A stretch of DNA of 41,511 nt from CAZGSN01 sp964371655 (GTDB lineage: Bacteria; Desulfobacterota; Binatia; HRBIN30). The position numbers and the translations under genes were made by a program. This document shows positions 32,332 to 39,594 of this stretch, in pieces (the stretch's first letter is position 1; each line of letters begins with the position of its first letter). The stretch covers positions 1-41,511 of the forward strand of contig CAYJOD010000055.1 of assembly GCA_964371655.1 (NCBI GenBank). The letters run 5' to 3'. Under the pieces are notes generated by a model. The model saw only the letters and a list, made by a program, of their open reading frames with translations. It searched no databases and was not told where the DNA came from.

Positions 32332-32745
32332 ATGGATCTTGATGTCGCCAAACCCGCCCCCGAAACGCAGCCGTGGTCGGATAGATTCTGGGAAGGAACC
32401 AAGCAGGGCAAGCTGCTGGTGCAGGTGTGCAAGGACTGCAAGGCGCGGATCTTCTACCCGCGCAAGGCCTGCCCCAAGTGCTGGTCCGGCAATCTCGACT
32501 GGATCGAAGCCAGCGGCAAAGCGTCCGTGTACACCTTCTCCACGGCGTACAGCATGGTGGAGCCGAAGTTCATGGACGAGCTGCCCTACACGATCGCCTA
32601 CGTCGATCTGGATGAAGGCGTTCGCATGATGACGCGGATCGTCGACTGCCCGCCGGAGGAGATCAGCTTCGGAATGAAGGTCGAGGTGGTGTTTCACGAG
32701 CGCGGCGATTTCATGCTCCCGTATTTCCGACCGGTCAAGCAGTAA
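32332..32745 (+). CDS. DUF35 OB-fold protein with zinc ribbon
   Basis: This 137-aa protein has an N-terminal helix, a zinc ribbon (CKDCKARIFYPRKACPKC at about residues 35-52) and an OB-fold domain (ASVYTFSTAYSMVEP through MKVEVVFHERGD). DUF35 proteins bind acyl-CoA and form complexes with thiolase-like partners, as in the Ltp2 aldolase and in acetoacetyl-CoA-handling complexes. The gene sits one base after the thiolase-like stop, with the GGAGATC ribosome site inside the end of that gene. An upstream in-frame start lies within the thiolase gene and is rejected. Confidence 0.93.
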   Translation: MDLDVAKPAPETQPWSDRFWEGTKQGKLLVQVCKDCKARIFYPRKACPKCWSGNLDWIEASGKASVYTFSTAYSMVEPKFMDELPYTIAYVDLDEGVRMMTRIVDCPPEEISFGMKVEVVFHERGDFMLPYFRPVKQ

Positions 32746-32753
32746 GGTGCACC

Positions 32754-33581
32754 GTGGACCAATACACGACCATTCTCTACGAGATCGCCAGTCCGGTGTG
32801 CACGATCACGCTGAACCGTCCTGATAAGTACAACGCCATCAACCGTGAGATGGCCGCCGAGCTCATCGATGCATTTCATCGCGTCCGGGACGAGGCGTCG
32901 GTAGGGGCCGTGGTTCTTGCGGGCAACGGCAAGGCCTTCTGCACCGGCGGCGACCTGAGCATCTTCCCGTCGCTTGCCGAGCACGCGGAGTCGATGAACT
33001 GGCTCGCGCATCAGGGCTACGGAGTCGGCAAGGCCATCGAGCTCTGCGAGAAGGTGGTCATCGCCAAGGTGACGGGCCACTGCCTGGCCGGCGGTCTCGA
33101 GCTGGCGCTGATGTGCGACCTGATCTACGCGCGCGAGTCGGCCAAGTTCGGCACCACCGAGATCAACATGGGGATCCTGCCCGGCTGGGGCGGGACGGTG
33201 CGCATTGCCCGGGCCATGCCGATCCACCGTGCCCGCGAGATCATCTACAGCGGCCGCAAGGACTACCGGGCAAGCGAGATGTACGAGATGGGCTTGCTGA
33301 CCCGTGTGTTCAAGGACGACGAGTTCGAAGCCCGCTTCAGCGAGGTGGTCGGGAACATCAGCTCGAAGAAAGCCATCGCCTTGCGCATGGCGAAGGAAGT
33401 CATGGGCCGCTCACTCGAGTGCGGCAGCCTCGACGCAGCCCTGGCGCTGGAGCGCAACGCCATCCAGTGGCTGACCTACGCCCCGGACATCCAGGCGATG
33501 ATGGACACGCTCCGCCAGAAGCCAGATGACCTCGTGGCTAGGCAGAAGCAGGCGAACATCGCTTCCGACCAAAAGCAGTGA
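32754..33581 (+). CDS. Enoyl-CoA hydratase/isomerase family protein
   Basis: This 275-aa crotonase-fold protein opens ITLNRPDKYNAIN. The oxyanion-hole segments are AFCTGGDL and GHCLAGGLELAL. The acidic catalytic residue is in FGTTEINMGILPGWGGT. The GW in place of the usual GA before GGT is uncommon. It probably hydrates or isomerises the enoyl-CoA made by the neighbouring dehydrogenase. It starts with GTG eight bases after the DUF35 stop, with AAGG overlapping that stop as ribosome site. Confidence 0.93.
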   Translation: MDQYTTILYEIASPVCTITLNRPDKYNAINREMAAELIDAFHRVRDEASVGAVVLAGNGKAFCTGGDLSIFPSLAEHAESMNWLAHQGYGVGKAIELCEKVVIAKVTGHCLAGGLELALMCDLIYARESAKFGTTEINMGILPGWGGTVRIARAMPIHRAREIIYSGRKDYRASEMYEMGLLTRVFKDDEFEARFSEVVGNISSKKAIALRMAKEVMGRSLECGSLDAALALERNAIQWLTYAPDIQAMMDTLRQKPDDLVARQKQANIASDQKQ

Positions 33582-33590
33582 GGCTGTCGC

Positions 33591-34754
33591 ATGGACTTCA
33601 CACTCACCGAAGACCAGCTGCTGATCCAGCAGACGTTCCAGGAGTTCTGCGCCAAAGAGCTCAACTACGAGTACGTCCGCTGGATGGACGAGAACGTCGA
33701 CTTTCCGCCCGACGACCTCTGGCAGAAGTTCGTCGACATCGGGCTGCTCTCCGGCTCTGTGCCCGTCGAATACGGCGGGCAGGGAATGGGGCTGGTGGAC
33801 GGCATGGTCGCGTACGAACAAATCTGCAAGGCCTCCATGTCCGTCGCACTGGCCGTCGGCGTCACGACTGGATTCGGCGTGCGCTTCATCAGCGAGCTCG
33901 GCACACCACAGCAGAAGAACAAATATCTGCCGCTGATCGCCCAGGGGAAATTCAAGACCGCCATGGCGCTTACCGAACCCGCGGGCGGCACCGATATTCT
34001 TGGCGCTTTGTCCACCACGGCCGAAGACAAGGGCGACTTCTGGGTCATCAATGGCCAGAAGGTGTTCATCACGGGTGCGCACGTTGCGGATTGCTTGTTC
34101 ACGATCTGCAAGACGGAGCGCGATGCGAAGCGGAGCATGTCGTGGTCGACCATCATGGTACCGCGTGAGGCGCCTGGGGTGACGATCCGGAAGATCGACA
34201 AGATCAGCTGCCATCACTGTGAGAGCGTGGAGATCTTCTACGACAACGTGGAAGTCCCCAAGGCCAATACCATCGGCACACGCGGCAACGCGTTCTACGA
34301 GATCATGACCGTCCTGAACCCGGAGCGCATCGGCGTGGCCATGATGGGCGTCGGGATCATCGCGGCAATCTACGAGCACTGTTTCAGGTACGTCCAGGAA
34401 CGCCAGGCATTCGGCGGACCCATCAGCCGTTTCCAAGTCCTCCAGAGCTACCTTGCGGACATGTACATCAACCTCGAGAACGCGCGGAACTTAACCTACA
34501 AGGCCGCGTGGCTCTGCGATCACGGCAAGCCGTACCACCTCGAGGCGACGATGGCGAAGTTGGTGGCCGCCGAGGGGGCGCGCCACGCAGGCACTTTCGG
34601 AACCGAGATCTTCGGCGGCTACGGCATCTGCAACGATTACGCGGTGTCGATGTTCGCGCGCGACGCCTACCAGATCCAGTTCTCGCCGATTTCCAACGAA
34701 ATGAGCCGCAACATGCTCATGCAGTTCCAGGGCCTGCCGAAGTCGTGGGCATGA
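33591..34754 (+). CDS. Acyl-CoA dehydrogenase family protein with atypical active site
   Basis: This 387-aa flavoprotein has the acyl-CoA dehydrogenase plan: N-terminal helical domain, FAD/substrate strand MALTEPAGGTDI, middle beta domain, and C-terminal helical domain with ERQAFGGPISRFQVLQSYLA and FGGYGICNDYAVS. Where typical members have the base in YEGTSEIQR, this protein reads FSPISNEMSRN, so the usual catalytic Glu is not at its place. Another residue may act as base, or the reaction differs. It introduces or removes a double bond in a CoA thioester and passes electrons to ETF. Nine bases separate it from the hydratase gene. Confidence 0.92.
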   Translation: MDFTLTEDQLLIQQTFQEFCAKELNYEYVRWMDENVDFPPDDLWQKFVDIGLLSGSVPVEYGGQGMGLVDGMVAYEQICKASMSVALAVGVTTGFGVRFISELGTPQQKNKYLPLIAQGKFKTAMALTEPAGGTDILGALSTTAEDKGDFWVINGQKVFITGAHVADCLFTICKTERDAKRSMSWSTIMVPREAPGVTIRKIDKISCHHCESVEIFYDNVEVPKANTIGTRGNAFYEIMTVLNPERIGVAMMGVGIIAAIYEHCFRYVQERQAFGGPISRFQVLQSYLADMYINLENARNLTYKAAWLCDHGKPYHLEATMAKLVAAEGARHAGTFGTEIFGGYGICNDYAVSMFARDAYQIQFSPISNEMSRNMLMQFQGLPKSWA

Positions 34755-34758
34755 TCTG

Positions 34759-36321
34759 ATGTACACACTCGGCGATATTCCGAGAAACGGCGCCCTCAAC
34801 TTCCCGGACAGGACCGCAGTCGTGTTCGAGGAAACACGTTACACGTATTCGGAATTCAACGCCCGCATCAATCGCTGCGCGCATGCACTGCTCGGGCTCG
34901 GCTGTCGCAACGGCGACCACTTGGCGGTCCTAGCGGACAACTGCGCGAAATATCTCGAGGCCTACTTTGCCGCGGCAAAGATCGGCATGACCGTCACGCC
35001 CGTCAACGTGCGTCTGGGCGATGACGAGATCGTCTTCATTGTGAACGACAGCGAGTCGACAGTGTGCATCGTAGGCGACGGCTACGAAGAGCGCGCAACC
35101 AATATCAAAGGACGGCTTGCTTCCATCCAGCACTATGTCTCCTTCGACAATTCCTCCCCAGAGTTTCATGCATACGAGGAATTGCTCGCGCACGCAGATT
35201 CCGAAGAGCCCGATCCCGATCTGTATGCGGTGAATGAGGACGACCTTGCAATCCTGATGTACACCGGTGGCACCACCGGGGTGCCCAAGGGCGTCATGCT
35301 CAGTCATCGTAGCGCTCTGCTGTCGGGCATCTCGCCGGCACTGCAGGGCACGCTGACAAGAGAAGATTCGACGTGTTTTGTGCTGCCCATTTTCCACGTT
35401 TCGTGGTGGCCTATCCTGGCGGTGCTCCTGGTCGGCGGAAAGGTCTGCATCAATCGCAGATCGGACCTGGACGTCATCTTCAAACTCATCGAAGCGGAGA
35501 GATGTACGCATCTGAACCTCGTCCCCACCATCTACGGATGGATTGTGAATCACCCCAATGTCGACCACTACGACCTATCCAGTGTCAGGTCGTTCACCTA
35601 CGCCGGCAGTCCGTTTCCGGTCGCGATCCTCAAGCAGTGTATTCGGAAATTCGGGAACCGATTTGCGCAAGGGTACGGCGCCACGGAAACAGCGGGCACG
35701 GCGATCAGCACGCTCGAAGAGAGCGATCACGTCCTGGAAGGCGACAAGGCGAAGTACATGTCGAGCGCGGGACGGCCTGCGATGTTCTCACGGGTAAAGA
35801 TCGTGGATGAGCAGGACAACCCCGTTGGGCGAGGCAAGATTGGTGAGATCTGCGTGCGCGGTGCCCACGTAATGAAGGGGTATTGGAAGAACCCGACGCT
35901 CACCGCAGAGGTGCTCAAAGGCGGTTGGTACCACACCGGAGATATGGGGTACCTGGATCGGGACGGGTACATCTACCTGACCGATCGCAAGGCGGACATG
36001 ATCATCTCCGGCGGCGAGAACGTGTACCCGAAAGAAGTCGAGGACGTGATCTACACGCATCCGGCGGTGAAGGAGTGCGCTGTCGTGTCCGCGCCTGCTG
36101 AAGGCTGGGGTGAGATCGTGCACGCGGTGGTGGTGCTCAAGGACGGACAATCCGCGACGGAGCAGGAGATCATCGATCACTGCAAGAAGACCCTTGCCGG
36201 ATACAAGTGTCCCAAGGCCGTTTCGTTCTGGGATGACCTGCCCAAGACCATCATCGGCAAGATCACGAAGAAAGAGATCAAACGGAAGTTCTGGACCGGC
36301 AACGAGAGAATGATCGGCTGA
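34759..36321 (+). CDS. Acyl-CoA/aryl-CoA ligase (AMP-forming)
   Basis: This 520-aa adenylate-forming enzyme has the P-loop YTGGTTGVPKGVM, the aromatic A5 region QGYGATETAGTA, the A7/A8 hinge YHTGDMGYLDRDGYIYLTDR-KADMI and the catalytic Lys region KTIIGKITKKEIK. It activates a carboxylic acid with ATP and CoA, so it likely starts the pathway. Chain length or ring preference cannot be read. It begins four bases after the dehydrogenase stop. It is more like medium-chain or aryl-acid ligases than long-chain ones, which is inference from its size. Confidence 0.93.
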   Translation: MYTLGDIPRNGALNFPDRTAVVFEETRYTYSEFNARINRCAHALLGLGCRNGDHLAVLADNCAKYLEAYFAAAKIGMTVTPVNVRLGDDEIVFIVNDSESTVCIVGDGYEERATNIKGRLASIQHYVSFDNSSPEFHAYEELLAHADSEEPDPDLYAVNEDDLAILMYTGGTTGVPKGVMLSHRSALLSGISPALQGTLTREDSTCFVLPIFHVSWWPILAVLLVGGKVCINRRSDLDVIFKLIEAERCTHLNLVPTIYGWIVNHPNVDHYDLSSVRSFTYAGSPFPVAILKQCIRKFGNRFAQGYGATETAGTAISTLEESDHVLEGDKAKYMSSAGRPAMFSRVKIVDEQDNPVGRGKIGEICVRGAHVMKGYWKNPTLTAEVLKGGWYHTGDMGYLDRDGYIYLTDRKADMIISGGENVYPKEVEDVIYTHPAVKECAVVSAPAEGWGEIVHAVVVLKDGQSATEQEIIDHCKKTLAGYKCPKAVSFWDDLPKTIIGKITKKEIKRKFWTGNERMIG

Positions 36322-36335
36322 AGGAGAGCGCAGCA

Positions 36336-37358
36336 ATGACGGTGGAGTTTCCACAGGACGATTACTTCAAGATCGACCCCGAGGCCCACATGATCGGCCG
36401 CATGGAGCCGCTCGAACACTTCCCCGGCGTCCGGATGTGGTGGAAGGCCATCGAAAGCACCAGCCGCCCTCTTCTGCTCGGAACTCCTCCCGAAGCGCTG
36501 CAGGCGCTGTCGCCCGAAGACCTGCAGGTCAACGCCGACCCGGAGGCGCTTCTGGCCGCCATGGACCGCTACGGCGTCGACGTCGCGTGCTTACTGCCGG
36601 AGTCCATGATGGATACCACCGGCTATTCGAGTCGGTGGGTCGCCAACGGCGACATGATCCCGGTGGTCGAAAAACACCCGGATCGTTTCCTCTACGAGCC
36701 CAACCTCTCGCCGATCAAGTTTCGCGGCGTGAAAAACGCGATCTGGGAGCTGGAGTACTGGGTGAAGGAAAGGGGTGCCCGCATCTTCAAGTTCTACCCG
36801 CCCGAAGATACGTACATCAACGATCCCGATCTGTGGCCGTTCTACGAGAAGGCCGAACGGCTGCAGATCGTCCTCGACATTCATACCGGGTTCTCGTGGG
36901 TGCCGCCGGGAAAGAGCAAGTACGCGTTGCCGATTCTGCTCGACGACGTCGCACGCGACTTTCCCGACCTCAAGCTGGTCGCCTTCCACATGGGCTATCC
37001 GCACTGTGACGATCTCAACATGGTGGCGCTTGGGCATCCGAACGTCTACCCGTGTCTCTCGCTCCTCGTGCCGTGGGCGCTATCAGCGCCGCGCAAGTTC
37101 GCACGCATCATCGGCGAGGCCCTGCGTTTCGTCGGACCGGACCGCATCATTTGGGGAACAGACTATGCCGGCTTCGGCGCCCAGATCGGTGCCGCCGTGC
37201 ATGGCCTGCGCGAGTTTCAGATTCCGGAAGACATGCAACATGACTACGGCTATCCGGCGATCACGGATGAGGATCGGCGCAAGATCTTCGGTGAGAACCT
37301 GGCCCGGCTGATCGGCATCGAGCCGACGCGGCGGATCGGCCCGCGGCGGGCTACGTGA
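36336..37358 (+). CDS. Amidohydrolase 2-family metal enzyme
   Basis: This 340-aa TIM-barrel protein of the amidohydrolase_2 (ACMSD-like) group has an N-terminal metal motif variant IDPEAHMIG, LDIHTGFS, VAFHMGYP and a late WGTDYAGFG with the catalytic Asp. Members of this group are decarboxylases or hydrolases of carboxylated rings and ring-cleavage products, as well as lactonases. The N-terminal D-x-E-x-H differs from the more common D-x-H-x-H. An AAGGAG site precedes the ATG by about ten bases. It may remove a carboxylate or open a ring in this pathway. Confidence 0.9.
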   Translation: MTVEFPQDDYFKIDPEAHMIGRMEPLEHFPGVRMWWKAIESTSRPLLLGTPPEALQALSPEDLQVNADPEALLAAMDRYGVDVACLLPESMMDTTGYSSRWVANGDMIPVVEKHPDRFLYEPNLSPIKFRGVKNAIWELEYWVKERGARIFKFYPPEDTYINDPDLWPFYEKAERLQIVLDIHTGFSWVPPGKSKYALPILLDDVARDFPDLKLVAFHMGYPHCDDLNMVALGHPNVYPCLSLLVPWALSAPRKFARIIGEALRFVGPDRIIWGTDYAGFGAQIGAAVHGLREFQIPEDMQHDYGYPAITDEDRRKIFGENLARLIGIEPTRRIGPRRAT

Positions 37359-37383
37359 GCTGCGCTCTCGACAGGTACGGGTA

Positions 37384-37575
37384 ATGCGCTTGCACGACAA
37401 GATCGCAGTCGTGACCGGCGGCGGACGAGGTATCGGCCGGGCGATCTGCCTGGCCTTCGCCGACGAAGGCGCCAATGTCGTGATCGCCGCGGCAGCTTTG
37501 TATCTGGCGTCCGCGGCAGGACGTGGGATCACCGGCCAAGCAATCAACGTATGTGGCGGAACGGTCGCACACTAG
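37384..37575 (+). pseudogene. Short-chain dehydrogenase with in-frame internal deletion
   Basis: The 63 codons join the first ~36 residues of an SDR (KIAVVTGGGRGIGRAICLAF, the complete nucleotide-binding turn) directly to the last ~27 (ALYLASAAGRGITGQAINVC and GGTVAH). About 190 residues, including the Ser-Tyr-Lys active site, are gone, yet the frame is kept. The junction is GCC-rich (about 37487-37494), so a short-homology deletion is likely. It could be translated but cannot act as a dehydrogenase. It sits 25 bases after the amidohydrolase gene, so it was part of the operon. Confidence 0.85.
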
Positions 37576-37674
37576 CGCCCCCAAGGGCTGTGGCTGTGGG
37601 GCTGATCGCGTTACCATTGCGCCTGTGAACGGCGGTCAGAAGGCGCGTAATTCTGGCGGTGTCGAATGACTGAG

Positions 37675-37859
37675 CCGGAAAAGAACAGTTGAACCGCGGA
37701 TGAACGCGGATGGACACGGATGAAGCAAGAGGAGCTTGGGGAAATTGCTGATTGGTTTCTCGGTGTCTCGACACATTTCGATACCTGCGTACGCGAGCCG
37801 AAGTACCGGCAATCCGCGTGAATCCGTGTCCATCCGCGGTTCCAATTGATGTTTTCGGG
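37675..37859. mobile_element. 185-bp MITE-like element, copy 2
   Basis: Same length and terminal inverted repeats as the copies at 27558 and 38731, with about five differences from the former. The flanks are CTGAG (37670-37674) and CTAAG (37860-37864), a 5-bp duplication with one mismatch. It fills most of the gap between the deleted SDR and the FAH-family gene, whose ATG is 33 bases beyond its right end. Nothing else is visible in 37576-37892. Confidence 0.82.
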
Positions 37860-37892
37860 CTAAGCAGAATTCGTACGGGTAGGAGATGCAAA

Positions 37893-38729
37893 ATGCGGCT
37901 CGCGAATCTCAAAGGACGGGCGACCTTGATCACAGCGTGCGGCGCGTTCGATGTCGAGCAGGGATCTCAGGGGCGGTTCGGGTCCGATCCGCAGGGGATC
38001 TTCGCGCAGTGGGCGGCCGTTTGCGCCTGGGCTGCTGGCGTAGGTGATACTGGCGTCCCGTTCGTCGAGAATGACCTTATGTGTCCGGCCCCGCGCCCCA
38101 CGCAGGTGTTCGGGATCGGACTGAATTACAGGAGTCACGCCGCCGAAGCCGGGCTTCCCGTTCCGGAGCGTCCGGCCGTGTTCACAAAGTTTTCCACCTG
38201 TCTCGCTGGCCCGTTTGCCGATGTGGTGCTTCCGAGCGCCTGCGTCGACTGGGAGGTCGAGCTGGTCGTGGTCATGGGCAGTGAGGCCTACCGGGTGGAA
38301 GCGTGTGACGCCTGGGGGCACATCGCGGGCCTGACGGTCGGCCAGGACCTTTCCGAACGCGTCGTGCAGTGGGCTGGCGGTGGCCAGTTCTCGCTCGGCA
38401 AGTCGTTTCCGAACTTCGGACCGATGGGTCCGTGTCTGGTCACGCGGGACGAGTTTGCCAATCCGGACGACCTGGCACTGAGCTGCGCCGTCAACGGCGA
38501 AACGATGCAGGAGAGCCGTACGAGCGACATGGTCTTCAGCGTGCCGCGCCTGATCGCCGAGCTGTCCGGAATCCTGCCGTTGTTGCCCGGCGACGTCATA
38601 TTCACCGGGACCCCGGCCGGAATCGGCGCGGTCCGTACACCGCCGCGCTATCTCCAGCCCGGCGACGTGCTGACCAGCCAAATCGAAGGCATTGGCACGC
38701 TGCGCAACCGCTGCGTTGCGGCGGGCTGA
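37893..38729 (+). CDS. Fumarylacetoacetate hydrolase-family protein
   Basis: This 278-aa protein has the FAH catalytic fold: GIGLNYRSHAAEAGLPVPER, FTKFSTCLAGPF, the metal ligands in VDWEVELVVVMG, GLTVGQDLSER and GDVIFTGTPAGIGA. Family members hydrolyse C-C bonds or hydrate/decarboxylate products of aromatic ring cleavage. The AGGAG site at 37881-37885 supports the ATG at 37893; a longer frame upstream runs into the mobile element and is rejected. The gene context of an extradiol-type dioxygenase and hydroxylase fits processing of a meta-cleavage product. Its stop codon lies in the 5-bp flank of the next element. Confidence 0.92.
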   Translation: MRLANLKGRATLITACGAFDVEQGSQGRFGSDPQGIFAQWAAVCAWAAGVGDTGVPFVENDLMCPAPRPTQVFGIGLNYRSHAAEAGLPVPERPAVFTKFSTCLAGPFADVVLPSACVDWEVELVVVMGSEAYRVEACDAWGHIAGLTVGQDLSERVVQWAGGGQFSLGKSFPNFGPMGPCLVTRDEFANPDDLALSCAVNGETMQESRTSDMVFSVPRLIAELSGILPLLPGDVIFTGTPAGIGAVRTPPRYLQPGDVLTSQIEGIGTLRNRCVAAG

Positions 38730-38730
38730 G

Positions 38731-38915
38731 GCGGGAAAGAACAGTTGAACCGCGGATGAACGCCGATGGACACGGATGAAGCAAGAGGAGCTTGGGGAAA
38801 TTGCTGATTGGTTTCTCGGTGTCTCGACACATTTGGATGCCTGCGTACCCGAGCCTAAGTACCGGCAATCCGCGTGAATCCGTGTCCATCCGCGGTTCCA
38901 ATTGATGTTTTCGGG
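38731..38915. mobile_element. 185-bp MITE-like element, copy 3
   Basis: Same length and ends as copies 1 and 2. The flanks are CTGAG on both sides (38726-38730 and 38916-38920), and the matching flank extends to 13 bases (CGGGCTGAGGCGG at 38722-38734 and 38912-38924). The left flank contains the TGA stop of the FAH-family gene. The right end is 33 bases before the dioxygenase ATG, the same spacing as for copy 2 and its downstream gene. Confidence 0.84.
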
Positions 38916-38948
38916 CTGAGGCGGCGAGATCGAGAACGGAGGACGAGT

Positions 38949-39554
38949 ATGGTCACACGCGACGATCGCGCAGCACAGTTGAACCAGGATCGTGGCCGGG
39001 TCGTGCCGGTGCAACTGGCGCATATCGTGCGCCGCACCTCGCGCTTCGACGCGATGCTCGAGTGGTACCAACAGGTGCTCGGCGCACAAATCGTTCACTC
39101 CGACGGCGTCATTGCCTTTCTCAGCTACGACGCCGAGCACCATCGAATCGCCATCGCGCAGATCCCCGGCCTTGACGACCAGCCGGCAATGGCCGCAGGC
39201 ACCGACCACGTGGCGTTTACGTACGCGGGCCTGGGCGATCTGCTCTACACATACGCACGTCTGAAGCGCGCTGGCATCGAACCTTACTGGTGCATCAATC
39301 ACGGTCCGACCACATCAATGTACTACAAGGATCCCGACGGCAATCGCGTCGAGCTGCAAGTGGACAATCTTCCGAACGCCGAGGCCGCCAACCGCTGGAT
39401 GCAAAGCGGTGAGTTCGCCGCCAACCCGATCGGGGTGATCTTTGACCCTGACCAGCTGCTTGCGCGCTACTCCAACGGCGAGTCGATCGAGCAGCTGACG
39501 GCGAGACCGCCGCTGCCGGAGGGCATCACCCCCTTTGACATGCTGCGCTTCTGA
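38949..39554 (+). CDS. VOC-family extradiol-type dioxygenase
   Basis: This 201-aa vicinal-oxygen-chelate protein has a likely metal triad: His25 in VQLAHIVRR, His87 in GTDHVAF and Glu135 in NRVELQVDN, with YYKDPDGN before the last. This is the pattern of small one-module catechol/biphenyl-diol dioxygenases. It would cleave a catechol-like ring next to the hydroxyls. An ACGGAGGACG ribosome site precedes ATG 38949; the upstream extension into the repeat is rejected. With the hydroxylase after it and the FAH-family gene before it, it forms a meta-cleavage set. Other VOC activities are possible. Confidence 0.88.
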   Translation: MVTRDDRAAQLNQDRGRVVPVQLAHIVRRTSRFDAMLEWYQQVLGAQIVHSDGVIAFLSYDAEHHRIAIAQIPGLDDQPAMAAGTDHVAFTYAGLGDLLYTYARLKRAGIEPYWCINHGPTTSMYYKDPDGNRVELQVDNLPNAEAANRWMQSGEFAANPIGVIFDPDQLLARYSNGESIEQLTARPPLPEGITPFDMLRF

Positions 39555-39594
39555 CTCGCGTGCCGGTACGTCGTTTCGATCACACACGCGCCAC

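Noticed and set aside
37752..37892. N-terminal extension of the FAH-family protein into the upstream element
   Set aside because: The extension is encoded by element copy 2, and a good AGGAG site precedes the internal ATG at 37893.
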